Below are positions 31,241-43,700 of a DNA stretch of 64,000 nucleotides, piece by piece. Source of the DNA: Fusarium oxysporum f. sp. lycopersici 4287 (lineage: Eukaryota > Ascomycota > Sordariomycetes > Hypocreales > Nectriaceae). Position 1 is the stretch's first letter; every line of letters starts with the position of its first letter. The stretch covers positions 513,079 through 577,078 of the forward strand of contig NC_030989.1 of NCBI RefSeq assembly GCF_000149955.1, read 5' to 3'. The translations under genes and the position numbers were made by a program. The notes under the pieces were generated by a model. That model did not search any database and was not told the DNA's origin. It was given only the letters and a program-made list of their open reading frames with translations.

Positions 31241-33592
31241 ATGGATCTCGCCTCCGCCGCTGGCGACCACCCGAATAACCTCATTTCCTCCCTTGACTCT
31301 CCTCTCCCCGTCCCAAGCACTTCCTCTGTCTCGGGCGTCCCTCAGCAATCCGTGAACCCATCTCAGCCAGCCTCTCATGCCAATTCTCCCGACCGCAAAC
31401 CCAAAAAATCGTCACTGACCTGCGTCACCTGTCGCGCTCGAAAAGTACGATGCAATGGTGCGCGCGACATTTGCTCCAACTGCGAGCGACTTGGCTTTCC
31501 CTGCTCCTACGATGACGGCGACGCCGGTGCTTTGTCTGGCGCTCTGCCGCGTCGCCGAGTTCGACAAGCTTGCATCAGCTGTCATAGTCGAAAAGCCCGA
31601 TGTTCCGGACACATGCCGTCATGCGATCGCTGTCGCTCCCAAGGCATTGAATGCGTTTACCGACCAAGCAAAAGGGCGCGCATTACAATGAGAGGCGAAG
31701 GCCGAAGCCCGCAAAGCCAAGAAGGTGATCGAGAAGATGGTCACAACGATAGCGACCCTGGGTTGACCGACCCGGCTAGTACCGCTACGCCTCAAGGGTT
31801 CGCACCTGAAGTGTAAGTCAATTTTGTAGTTAAACCTCCACTGGCTAACAACAGCTGTAGCCCCTTTCCAGATGAATCTTTCGATGCTTTAATAGGCCGG
31901 ACTTTTAACAAGTTCTTCAACCATGTCCATCATATTCCCATGTTCTCTTTTCTCCATCGAGCCTCCCTTGAAGGACGATACAACACAGGCAAAGTTGAAA
32001 AGGCACTTCTGCTGGCCCTGATTGGCATTACTTCGTACCTCACGGATATGGGACCGGGCATGAAGGAGTATGGTGAAAGATGTATCGACGATGCTGAGGC
32101 TCTCATTTTTGCCGATTACACTCGGCCTTCAACCATCAAAGTACAGGCGCTTGTCCTGATTATCAAGCATCGTATCCTGTCCAAGAAATCTCCAAGCGCT
32201 TTTATGCTGCTGAGTATCGCTTCCCGATACGCTGCAGCCTTGCGTCTGAATCACGAAGCTCCAAATCTTTGTTTCCTTGCCCAAGAGTCTCGTCGTCGAC
32301 TCATGTGGGCACTCTACTGTATCGATTCGGGTGTCTCAGGCGGCTATCGTGACTACTCTCTCTGGAGTGCTGATAAGATCCATGTAGGATTGCCATGCAA
32401 TGAACGCAACTTTGAATTTGATCTTCCACAACCGACCGAAAGACTTATTCATGATCCCGACAAACCTCGAAACCCCCAGGCCGAAGACGTCGGAAGTCTA
32501 GCTCTCCACATTCGCATACAGCACATGCGACGACGAATTATGGAATTCTCTCGACGCGTCATGTTGTCTCGAAACACCAAGCCTGATGAACTGCAAGCCG
32601 GTATCTGGGGACTGCAGAAAGACCTCAGTGATTTCGCAACCCATTTACCAGCATCTTTTCAATTTTCAGAGAGCTCACTGCGACTCCGAGCCTACTCTCC
32701 TCGAATATGTACATTCATCATGATTCATGTTTGGTGGCACCAATGTCAGATAGATCTCTACCGTCTTGCCCTGGGTGGTCTACGGGAAGCCCTTCCCCGT
32801 GTTATCCTTGCATCTCTCGACGATGCTTTTGTCGATCATTGTCAACGACAATGTGTCGAACACGCCATGTCGATGGCCAACATCTTCTCATCTATGCACA
32901 AACTCAACTCGAAACCTGTAACCGATTTGGATATGGCTATCTGTGCATACCAATGCGCCCGCGTGTTAACATACGCGTATCATACTAATGCTTTGAAATA
33001 TGACCTCAACTTGGAAGCCGTCATGGAGCGGGCAAAGATTTGCCTGTCAACTATCAAGTCCTGCTGCGCGGGAAAGACTGCAGAAGGCATTCAAGCAGAT
33101 CTGGAGAGGCTAATAACTCATGGAATCGCCATCCGCGGACCTTCCGCAACGCCAGATCAGCACGGTCGACTCCCTCTTGATAATGGCTACTCTCGACAAG
33201 CTCTACGACATGGTTTCCCGGATGACCATAATATGAACGATCCCAACCAGTTCAGCTCGATGAACTCTGTTTCAATATCCGCCATGACCGATTCAACGTT
33301 TCCTCCTTCACTCGTCGCCGATCCGTGGGTCCCCGAAAGTCAAGTCTCGCCGGACTTGCCACACCCAAGCACCGAAACCCAAGCCCCTGCGAAACCAACC
33401 GTGAGCGTTCCCGAGATAGTACCACGTCAAGACTTTGGAATTTCAGAGATCAACAACGCCTACGATGGAGGTACCGATGGATTAGGCACCGATAGCGGGT
33501 TGGAGTACGGGATGGGACTTGATCAGAATCTTTGGATGCCAAACAACGACTGGCTCAGCATCGATGCTCTCAATGGAGGAGTTGGAGCTTGA
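31241..33592 (+). CDS. Second fungal transcription factor with twin Zn2Cys6 clusters
   Basis: Exon 1 is 31241-31812, the intron 31813-31860 (GTAAGT donor, GCTAAC branch, TGTAG acceptor), and exon 2 is 31861-33592; 767 aa. A Ser/Pro-rich N-terminus precedes cluster 1 at Cys61, 64, 71, 78, 81 and 88. Cluster 2 is at Cys111, 114, 121, 128, 131 and 138. A basic linker follows (RPSKRARITMRGEGR). The middle homology domain begins near 205 (FPDESFDALIGRTFNKFFNH) and includes ESRRRLMWALYCIDSG and the usual run of helices. The C-terminus is acidic and aromatic (LGTDSGLEYGMGLDQNLWM) and could activate. Same strand and same double-cluster design as the gene at 25929, so the pair may come from an old duplication, although sequences outside the clusters differ much. 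Targets unknown. Confidence 0.88.
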
Positions 33593-34561
33593 AAAGGATT
33601 GGATCAGGCTAGAAGACTTGAATTCCGCTCGAGGAGTTTCAAGAGTTCTTCAGAGCCATCTACACCATATTTAGTGTCGGAACTCGCTGTGGGTCGACGA
33701 CACCCCGAAGCCCCGATTCTCAACCCGATGATCCGACAAACCCTCCGAAGGCAGGAGTACTTCCATTGAGGCGATGAAATCGAGATATGCAAACGAATCC
33801 GAATTCTCGAACTTTGAAACCGCCGCGTCACACCCTGCAGACGAAACAGAAACGTCCATCACAGGCTAGAAAATCAATATCGGCCGATCCACCCCCTATC
33901 ACTCATCAAAAAGCACGAACTTTGAGTCATGAGAGCCCAAGCGCACGTTTCTGGGCATTCATCGCGTACTACTTGGCAAAAGCTCAATTATGCAAGTATT
34001 GGAACCCAGCTTTACTACCCGTATGGTTGATACGCATCTGAAGGTCACGTTGTCAACATTGGATCTTGACCTCTCAAAGAATAAGGACGATAACAAGCCA
34101 AGAACATACTATGCACAACCAAATCACAAAGACTTCCATCTACATTTAAGCAAGAGTTGGAATATTGAAAAAAGAAAATGCAGGGATACTGCAGGGATAT
34201 GATCCCCTTCACGAAATAATGCGCAGATGTTCTACATAGTGTATTATCTTCATGTACATACAGTAGTCCGAAAGACACATGAGAAATGAAATAAAACATC
34301 AAAGTCAAACACCACATGTCCATATAACGCCGTTGCGATCCTTTGGTCTACTGCCAGTGATGACCTTGACTTCCAGCAACCGCTTTTCTGTTCCTGCATA
34401 TCAAATCATCCCGCTGGTGCGCCAATACAGAGAATTATGAATAACGGCGAAACAAAGAAATAAGATGCCCCAAATAAACAGTAATCCCACATATTATGAA
34501 TATGGAAGTCTACTGTTTATTCCATGAACAAGCGTTGACATTACCAGTCCAGGTCATCTCC
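33593..34561. other. Gap between convergent genes, nothing recognised
   Basis: Holds the 3' ends of the transcription factor and of the PARP gene. Short frames only. Confidence 0.5.
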
Positions 34562-36884
34562 CTAGATCTTAACGCGGAGGAGGTAACGCAGCTTGACTTG
34601 GGCGACATCATAACAGATGTACTCGTTGTAGTACAGGCCGGCACCGGAAACGTTGGTATCACCAGGCTTGACATCGGGATCGGGCTGAAAGAATGTTAGC
34701 GATTGTATCCACATGATATCGAAGGATTACGCGAATTACGCGAATGAGTTGTAAACTTACCATCTTGATACCCTTGAGGCTCTCATGAACAACACCGGCA
34801 TCAATCCACTTGCTGGGGCCGGTTCTACCTTGACCCCAGGTACTGTGCATGCCTTGCTTCTTTGCATCAGTGCCAGCATTATAGCTAGCTCCAGTGAGCT
34901 TCTGTATAGGATCACCAAGCTCAGCTTCACAAAGCAGAAGCAAAGCCTCGCCACCAGTGTTGTAAGAGCAGCAGTATCCGGCCGACTTGGAGGACATATC
35001 GGCGAGATAAATGCCCTTACCGAACATGTAACCTGACACAGGAGCTTCAGGAGGGGCAATACGGAGACCCTGACTAAGGATACCACCGTAGTTTGTCGCT
35101 CGTGAGCCGTGCCAGAGAAGACGACGATCGGAAGAAATCTTGGAGTACTCAGAGTCGTCAAATCGCTTGAACTCGCCTTGTCGCTCAATGCGGAAGATAT
35201 CCTTGACGGTGTAGCTCATGTTGTGAGTAGAACCGCGAGACTCGTTGAGGTAGTTCTTGAGATGGCTGAACTCGCTGCTCTTGTGGTCAAGAGGAGTCAT
35301 CTCCTCAAGGCCGAGACCCTGGAACTGGCGATCAAGAGGATGAATAGTATCCCTCGTCTTGCGATCGATCTTCATAATCTCAGCGGCGTCCTTCATGTCA
35401 GACAAACTCTCGAGAAGTTCTATTTCCCGCTTGAGTAGGGTGTTGTCACGGATGATAGGTGGCCGGTTTCGGCCAAATGCGTGAGGAATGAATGAATAGT
35501 AGGTGTTGGAAAGATGCTCAGTAGCAGCAGACATGGACATGTTCCATTTTGATGCGGCAAGGGTTGGGTCGTCAATCAAGGCAGCGAGATCCTTGAGCTG
35601 CTGGAAACCGCGAGTAATAGTTGTCTTACTCAGCTTGCCCAGTGGCAGCTTGTTGGCGTCGTAGTTGAGAGATGTCATGGCCTGTTGGAAGTATTGCTGG
35701 TTGAAAATGAGCTCCATCAGTTCCTTGACGGGCTTCTCAAGTGTACACTCAGGAGGAGATGCATCGTCTTCATCATCATCTGCCTCCTTCTTGACAGCCT
35801 TCTTGTCGTCGTCGTCCTCCTCGTCATCATCAGAATCAGGGTTGTAGCTACGCTCGACGAACGCATACTTGCCAGGCTTGGGGTTGTCGGTACGGTTGTC
35901 CCATGCGAGACCTGACTTGTCCTTGAACTTCTTCTGGAACTGCCTGATAGCGTCATCAACGGTTCCGTTTCCAAGGATGGCCTTCTGACCCATCTCTCCA
36001 ACACGGCCCCATCGAGTCCAAGTCTTGAAGTCAGAGGACTTGGGATTCTTCAGCACCTGAATGCGGTAGAACTTGTTATTGTTTGCTGAGGAATTGGTTT
36101 GGTTCAGTGAAGCATCATAAATGAGACCAGAGTCAGGATCAACATAAACTTGGTAGGTGGGGAGAGTGCAGTGCTCATCGAGAGGAATTGCAACATCCTT
36201 CTTCTTGATGAACTGTCCCTCGGCAACGACCTTTTCTTCCTCCAAGCTCTCCTCGGGCTCGCCCTTGACAGCAGCCTTGCCCTTACCACCCTTCTTTGCA
36301 GCAGCCTTAGGCTTGGCTTTGGTCTTGGGGGCCTCCTCCTCCTCCTCAGACTCATCCTCAACGGGGGCCTTGTCTTTGGTGCTCCTCTTGACCGCTGTGG
36401 GTTTAGCCTTCGATTTAGGCGCAACGCTGGTGCTCCTTGCGCGCTTGGACTTAGGTTGGCTTTCCTCCTCTTCATCCTCATCATCAGCGGCAGGAGGCGA
36501 TCGCTTCTTTGACTTGCCATTGGTGGTAGCTTTAGCAGTGCCATTGGACTTGGAAGCAGAGTCCCAGGTATAGTCGTCAGCGCTCAGCTTCTTACCCTTG
36601 GAGTCGATATCAATGAGCCACAAAGGGTCCACGACAGGAAGGCCCTTATCCTTGGCCGCTGTGACTTTGCTGCTCTGTGAGTTGAAGTCATCTTGAGTAG
36701 AAACAACATGGGTGGTAGCCTTTGTGACGCTTCTGGTGAATGATCCACCATGCTTGCGAATGAGAGCCTCGAGAGAGGAGTGACTGTGACCAATGTCGTC
36801 AAACTTGCCGCTGACTGCGATTGCACAGCCGTCTAGAGGTGGATCAGCTGGAGGGTTCGCGGCAGCTCTTCTTCTAGGAGGCAT
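34562..36884 (-). CDS. Poly(ADP-ribose) polymerase (BRCT-WGR-PARP)
   Basis: Exon 1 is 34761-36884, the intron 34685-34760 (76 nt, GTAAGT donor, TTTCAG acceptor), and exon 2 is 34562-34684, ending in TAG; 748 aa. It uses NAD+ to make poly(ADP-ribose) on proteins in the nucleus, in response to DNA breaks. Domains in order: BRCT at about 14-100 (CAIAVSGKFDDIGHSHSSLE); a Lys/Ser/Glu-rich linker with nuclear signals; WGR at about 235-345 (TWTRWGRVGEMGQ); the helical regulatory domain at about 385-515; and the catalytic domain to the end. The H-Y-E triad is visible: His in LLWHGSRATNYGGIL, Tyr in FGKGIYLADM, and Glu in LYYNEYICYD, the last encoded by the small exon 2. It lacks the zinc fingers of animal PARP1, as usual for filamentous fungi. 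Model and function are secure. Confidence 0.95.
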
Positions 36885-38478
36885 TTTGGCGGATGTGAGA
36901 TTGAAAGTGGTGTAAGTGTAGGGGGAAAGTGTAAGAGTTTAGAGAGGAATTGCCTCAACTTAAGACAAAGTTAGCAAATCTCGTAATAACCCTAATCATT
37001 CGTCGCGTGGGAAAAGAGCTTGGTTCAGGGGCGTCATACCCAACAGCTTTGAGCTGAACCGAATGCAGCAATCGCCGAATCTCAGGGCGAGCGATCCTTG
37101 TCCAATGGTGCGAGGAGCAAATTACGAGGTGGAAACAAGTGGAAGATGATGATGATGCGAGAAGAGAGTGAGGTGAGTTGAGAAGAAATTGAAAGATCTA
37201 GAGATGAGGTCGGCGCCTTCCCATTTTAAAGGTTCCTGTAAGCTTAAGCTCATATGAGGTGACGTCCAGCTGAATGGGAAGGTAGCACAGGCATCTAGGC
37301 TGAAACCCCCCACTTTGAGCGATCCCTTTGACAGCTGGGGCAGGTTGACAAAAAGGTACAGCCATTAAATGGTCTTTAGTGATTAAATGAACAACAAAGC
37401 ACACTCTGATTGGCTATAAAGCCTGTTTAAAAGCAACCACGTTCTAACAATCGTCTTTTCTCGCTAACATCTCGCCCAATTAAACTATTCTAACTCGTAA
37501 AGGTGAAAGCGACAAGTCTTGAATGCTCAATGTTTCCAGAGACCTGCTCGCTGATTCTGTCACCCCAAAATAGCCGAGGAGACGCGCTCCAGGCACCAAC
37601 GCGCCAAAAGACCCGAATTCTGGGCGCGACTGCGTCACGACATCATGTGACATTAATTAAACCCATCAAAGCGGGAATGGCTGCCTGGAATGAATGGATC
37701 CAAGTTCAGACCTTGACAATGGATGCCAAAATAAACTCATCAAAGAGTCCCCCAAAATTATGGCAATTTACCTAAGTATTTTCATCATCTAGGGTCGATA
37801 TCCTAAGCTTTATTGCCCCCCTTATGCCTGGGAAGTCAAAAAATACGCATAGAACGAGACTGTACTCTGCAATGCCACAATATGTAATAACCTCATCCTG
37901 GGTGGGTTGGCTAAGCAGGAGAAGAAAGCGATTGTCTGTCCCGAATTATATACTCAATGGCCATGATGTCAAACGGCACAACACCAGTATAAAATAAAAT
38001 AAATACCTGGTTCAAAGCCATGGCCATGTTTCGGTGGATCAATGCCTATAGCGTCCGAGGTCCCCTCACCCGAACCTTACCGTAACGTCATTTTGATCAA
38101 TTGTTCTCACCTCAATCTCACCTTAGAATAGGTACCTTGCACAGAAAGAGCTGCGACTTGATTGCATGCGCAAGTAAGTACAGCCAACCTTGCGTGCGAC
38201 TGGAATGAGCACCGAACTGATACTCTTTACCTTAGGTAGTCGTTCGTGTATGAGTGGAGCGACTGCCTGTTCGCTGCCTGCTCTAATCTACCACCGCGAT
38301 CAACTGCTACTTTCTCACTCACGCGATAAAACTACTGTTGTTTTCCACACGGCTCTTTCTTCTGTTAAAAACTTTATAAAACTTTATAAATTTCTTTAAG
38401 TTTCTATAAATTTATAAAACTTTATAAAACTTTATAAAACTTTATAAAACTTTACTAAACTTTGCAAAACTTTGCAAA
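36885..38478. promoter_or_regulatory. Divergent upstream region, PARP and F-box genes
   Basis: A 1.6-kb stretch between divergent starts at 36884 and 38479. No gene is supported. It ends in the AT tandem repeat described separately. Confidence 0.5.
38367..38478 (+). repeat. AT-rich tandem repeat abutting a start codon
   Basis: About ten perfect or diverged copies of the 10-bp unit AAAACTTTAT fill the 110 bp before the F-box ATG at 38479. The last copies vary to AAAACTTTGC. It probably lies in the promoter or 5' UTR. Confidence 0.9.
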
Positions 38479-40063
38479 ATGACAGCCGAATCAGACACCG
38501 CCATGGTCGATATCAGTACCCCCTCGATGACCGCAACGACAACAGCAACTTCTCCATTCCAAAGGATCCCTCTCGAGGTCCTTCTACGAATTACTTACTT
38601 CCTCACCACTCCCGAGCTAGGCAACGTCCGTCTGACATGTCGCTCAATCGAGCAGGCTTTGTACACTACTTTTACCAATGAGTTCTTCACCCGCAAGCAG
38701 TTTATGATATCAGAAACAAGTCTCCAGGCCCTCATCGACATTTCAAAGAGTCGGCTCAGTCCCCATCTTCGCAAAGTTCATTTCGGGCTTGATAGGTTTG
38801 CACATGCCCTGCAAGTCCACGGTCACAATGCCAGGACAGCGAGGCAGATGGAGTTGTACAATGGCCAGTTTTCTCTGTTGAGCACTGGGTACCACCGGGA
38901 CATGCTTGTGGAAGCGTTCAAGAATCTCGAGAATCTCGAAGATGTCGTCATTCGCGACTTCAACTCGGTTCGCCGTACACGCGATGGCCCGGGTAAGCAC
39001 TGGACAAGCTATGGATCGACAACGGCTTTGAGGGAGACGGGGTCTCGTCCTGGCCAGAACAGTGGTATGGCCTGGGGACCTGATACGTCAACGGCCTATG
39101 GAAGCACGATCTTCACATCCGTACTCTTCGCCCTCGGACAGGCTGGTGCGAAGCCAAAGGGCATCGAGCACATGTCGCATTCAAGGAATCATCTGCGAGA
39201 CTGTGCCTTCAACATCCCTTCCTACATGGAAGCCTCGGTCACACCTGTTTTGGAGAATCTTGAGAAGCTACACATCGACATCGATTTACTCGGCGGGAGT
39301 GACTTTTCCAGTGACGATGCTGCTGGTCATTCGTCAACTGCGGATATGATGCTTCGCAAGTTTCTCCTGAAATTGAAGAACATCAAGCACCTGCGCATCA
39401 ACGAGACACATAGCAGTGTTACTGGTCCCGGTATGCTTCTTGGGTGGCTAGGTCGCGAGAATACCCCATTGTCAATGCCTCCAGTAAACCCTTCTTCTGC
39501 ACCTGGCTCACCTCTTGCACCCCCTGAGCCGTCGCCGGAATATGACCGGCTGGAGGAGCTCAATTTTGGAATGATGAATGTGGAACCTCAGCACCTCCTT
39601 GCCGTTGCCCGAAAGTTTGCGCCTACGCTCAAGAGACTGGAACTACACAAAGTCACTCTCCGACGACGCCTGCCGGATGGCCACTCGGGGACTCTACCGA
39701 AGATGAGCTTCTGGAATAAGTTCTTAGAGAAGCTCAAAGACATCCCCAATCTTGACTTACATCACATCAAGATCAGCTTTCCTCAACAACAGTGGGCTTC
39801 ACGGCCAACACGCTCTTTTGTCACATTTGAAGGTCAGAAAGAGAGTGTGAAACAGTACACCGGGACGGATTGGAAGTACTTTGTTGGACACGAGATGATG
39901 CCCAAGATCAGTGTGCAATGGCCGAGTGAAGACACCAGCGCGGATGAGGATGATGATGACGGTATTTGGGACCTATATGCGCTTGATCTATAAGCGCGGG
40001 GTTTTGCTAACGACGTATGACACAGATGTTTCCGACGACGAGGACGATGAGGATGTGGAATAG
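38479..40063 (+). CDS. F-box protein
   Basis: ATG at 38479. Exon 1 runs to 39961. The intron at 39962-40025 (GTATTT donor, GCTAAC branch, ACACAG acceptor) leads to a 38-nt exon ending in TAG at 40061; 506 aa. If unspliced, the frame would stop at 39991, but the spliced tail (SDDEDDEDVE) continues the acidic run smoothly. The F-box is at about 28-70 (FQRIPLEVLLRITYFLTTPE; VRLTCRSIEQALY), the part that binds Skp1 in SCF ubiquitin ligases. The rest is leucine-rich and probably recognises a substrate (LRKVHFGLDRF; LKNIKHLRINETHS; LKRLELHKVTL), reminiscent of irregular leucine-rich repeats. Substrate unknown. An AT tandem repeat directly precedes the start. Confidence 0.85.
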
Positions 40064-40702
40064 TGGACCGGTATCAGGCGGATTGCATGTGTATTATTCA
40101 AGATGAATAACACCTCCTACCTTACTACGTACTTATAAATCAAGGTGCCAGAAATACCAAATCTAAGGTCTACTAAATCTACCCTAAATTACCCTAAATT
40201 ATCATAAACTATCATAAATTTACCTTAGTATTTTCGTCACTTAGCGTAGAGGTCCTAAGCAGTCTCAGGTGTTTCGAATCATTGGTGTATGGGCGTGTAT
40301 CTGTAGTGTAGCGAGATATCTGCAATGGCTTGTGCTAGCTACCCTTGCCCCTTACATTCATCCAATGCCCTTCAGGGTATCCGTATTTCGGTCTAACAAA
40401 TGATCAGCACCAAACCACAACTCAATGAGAATCAAGGTAATAATCCAATAATAATAATAATAATGATTCATGCTGCAAGAGAACTGGCTCTCTGCCAGTA
40501 GCAACACTATACATGCTCACACATGGTATCTCATGTTAAAAAACCCTGCGACATTGCATTTCTCCAAAAACATCTAATCCGTGAAATGCATTAAAAAAAA
40601 AACATCCTCTTGTCCTCTATAAAGCATCCATATGAATCTTATAGACGCCCAAGCGCCAAACATAAAAACACGGGGGTATAATATTCAACACCAGCAAGCA
40701 AC
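40064..40702. other. Gap between convergent genes, AT-rich 3' flank
   Basis: Contains A/T-rich direct repeats around 40170-40225 (CTAAATTACC-type units), an ATA microsatellite near 40450 and short A-runs. No gene seen. Confidence 0.5.
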
Positions 40703-43700
40703 TCAGCGACCACCCATAAACTCATTCTGTCGCAGGAAGCTCGTCGCCAGCTCGTCGCCTCCATGCTCGGCCGCTTCCATCCAGTGAACCGCGACGCACA
40801 TCAGTCCTGGGTCACTTCTCACATCGCTCTCCTTGCCTTCGCCTCCGCTTGAAAACCCGGTGCGGCCTCCTCCGTTGCCGAGACGTCCATATTTGTCCAT
40901 GACCGTCTGCTTAAACACCTCGCGAGGTTTTGAAAGAGGGAGCGTTGTCCGCTCAACGTATTCCGGGTTGGAAAGGTAGAACAACGCAAGCTCGCGCTGT
41001 GCTGTTGGGAATCCTTCCTTGGCCGTGATTGTCCACATCTTACCCGCGTCATCCAATTTGTATGTTGTGGATGGCGGTGGTGGTGTGCCTGTTGTAGACT
41101 GTGGCACGTCTGGTATCGTGTTGTCGTTTGGTTTGCGCACATGTGTGTGTGCTGCAACTACTTCATCTGCCATCTCAACCATTGTTCGACATACTTCTGA
41201 CTTGAGTTTGAGAGCAGCCAGTGCAGTATTCCAGAATGCTTTGCCGCGTTCCTGCTTGTCCAGCACCGAGGGTGGGACGAAAGATGCGATGAACTGCAAG
41301 TCACGGAACAGTGTCTTTGGTCGAATTGATGCTTCTCGGAAGAGAGCCTGCAGCTCTTTGGTGATGATGTCGGTGTTGACGTTTCCTCCCGACATAATTG
41401 ACCTTGTCTCAGAATTGGCCTGTCGAGGACCAAAGAAGGGCGTTTGAAGTTGAGATTGAAGTGCTTGTGATCGACGCTCTCTGACATTGTCGATTGTCCC
41501 TTCCAGTGGTGTAGGGCGGGCATTGGTGTTGTGCTCCGTCACCACGCTTGACCCAGCATCAGATCGATTCCATCGTGGCCTCTTCTGTCCACTTGATTGC
41601 AGCGCAGCTACAATAAGGTTCTCAAGTTCATGCAGAGATTTAGCTTCGCGTAAGGGTTGGGGTGTACGCAAAACATGTTCAGCAGTCGCTGATATGCCTT
41701 CTTGAAAGGGAACTCTGTTTTGTCCTTGTCTTCCTTGGCCACCGACAGGCGTGGTGTGGAGTTATTGGTGCTTGATTCCTCAGTGGAGCCCAGAGGCAGG
41801 GACTCCGAGGTTTCTGACGCCCGGTCAGAGGGTTCACCAGCGCCTCGTAAGTTGCCAAAGCTCTTCTTCTTTTCAATAACTCTTGGTCGCCCCGAACTTC
41901 GCTTCTCCTTGATCTCGGATCGACGTCGAGCTCGACGATCCAAAGCGTCTTTACGATCGATACACTGCTGTCCCAACTGGTCGAACCAGCCATCAGTCTC
42001 AGAACCCCGTGAGAAAACTTGGTTGCCGAGGTCAGAAAGCAAAAGGCTGGTAAGGGACTGTCTCAGTTCGTTGAGGAAGCGTGTCTTCTCGTCATCCACC
42101 TTCTGCTGCTGGAAAACTGTCTCTTGAGATGACGCCGACGTGCCAGGGCGTCCTGTAGAGAAGCTTGAAGTCGATGGAGCAGTGCCGTGATGAACTGGAT
42201 GAGAGAATGTGGTTGAGAGGTTGGTCAAACTCGTAGTGGGAGAGTATCCTCGAGAAGCTCCTGAACTGGGAGACATGATCGGCTGGAACGGTGACCAGAA
42301 GGTGCTTGCTGAGTCATTTGTGTGCGCTGGCGAAGCGCGATCAAAGTACTCCTGCCCATCGAGGATATCCGAGAGCGCCGAGCTGGCCCGAGGCATGCTC
42401 TGTCGCACTGAGTCAAGCGACTGCTGGCTGGGGCTGTGAATTGACAGCGACCTGAGGTCTCGCGCAAGGGAGTTGGGCCTGCTGGATGTCGGGCTGAACT
42501 TGCGATCTTGTTCGCTGATGATGCTTCCGGAGTCATCTCCATTCCAGGAAAGTTCTTTTTCTCTGGCCCTTGCGCGGTCATATCCAAGCTTGTCGCGCTT
42601 GTACAACTCGCTGGACCACAAAACAGGCGCCTCTCGAATAGTCTCACCGACCAGTCTTGATATGCACTTGTCAACCTCGTAGCAGAAGCGGTGAATTCGT
42701 TCTTCGCCCCTACAGAAGTTCTCGATGCCACGGTTCTGAAGCCAAGCTGCAGTCGCCTCGGCAGGATCATCGCTCAGCTTGTTTGGTCCTCCTTGTTCCT
42801 CCGACGCAGCAAGCAGATCCATGATCTGAGACTCGGTGCGATAAAGATAGGACGCACTTGGTCCTCTGGCCATGTGGGCACGGGATCGTTGGAAAGAGTT
42901 CCAGCGGCGAGGCATGCCCATTGTCTTGAGCGCTTGACAAATATCGCGACTGTGAGCGTACTCTTTTGAGTTGCGCACATCTGTCACGTACCACATCTTG
43001 TCACGCACAGCTCGTACCCGCTTCATCATGCGGTCGATGATACCCTCGTGGCGTTCTTGGCTCTGCTTGAGCCAGACGAGCCAAGCGTCATACTCTTCAA
43101 TGGCGGAAGCAGATCGCCGGATAGAGTCTCTTGGGCCGCGAGAGAAGATGTTGATGAGGACTGCGAAACCATTCTCTCGAAGCGAAGGAGATGCGAGGGC
43201 ATTGAGCTGGTTGAGTGTTTTCCAATACTGATGGGATGAGACAAAGTCGGCAAGAGCCTTGGATTGCGACGAGGCCGCCTTGAGCATTGTAATAAGAACG
43301 GCTTCTGGCTTGTCGTCCTTAGTCTCAATCTCAGGGATAGAGGCCTCTCGCTTATCGTTCGTCTCTTTGCCAAGCTGTTTCCTGTATGGGTTGCGACTGG
43401 CCATTGACCGCTCTGTGGTGATAATTCTAGTCTTTGACTTGTATCGCTTCAGACCAGAAGCACGGTTACTCAATTGTGTCCTGTTTTCAGGCTCAAGGCT
43501 CCGAGGGATCTCATAGTCCTCGACAAGCTTGAGGATGGAGTCTCGAAGTTGATGGTAGTCCTTGCCGAGTTCTGGTCCATCTGGAGCATCGTCCTCATCC
43601 GTGTCAGTGCTGGATGAGTTTTCATCATCATCCAGTTCATCATCAGGGTCGAATGTCATGTTTGTAGAAAGACTCTTTCCATCAGCGGAGATGAAGAGTA

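Noticed and set aside
35685..36573. Leu/Ser-rich plus-strand frames opposite the PARP gene
   Set aside because: Antisense shadows of the Lys/Glu-rich PARP linker.
40170..40225. CCCTAA-like words suggesting a telomere-type repeat
   Set aside because: Units are irregular CTAAATTACC words, not an array of TTAGGG/CCCTAA.
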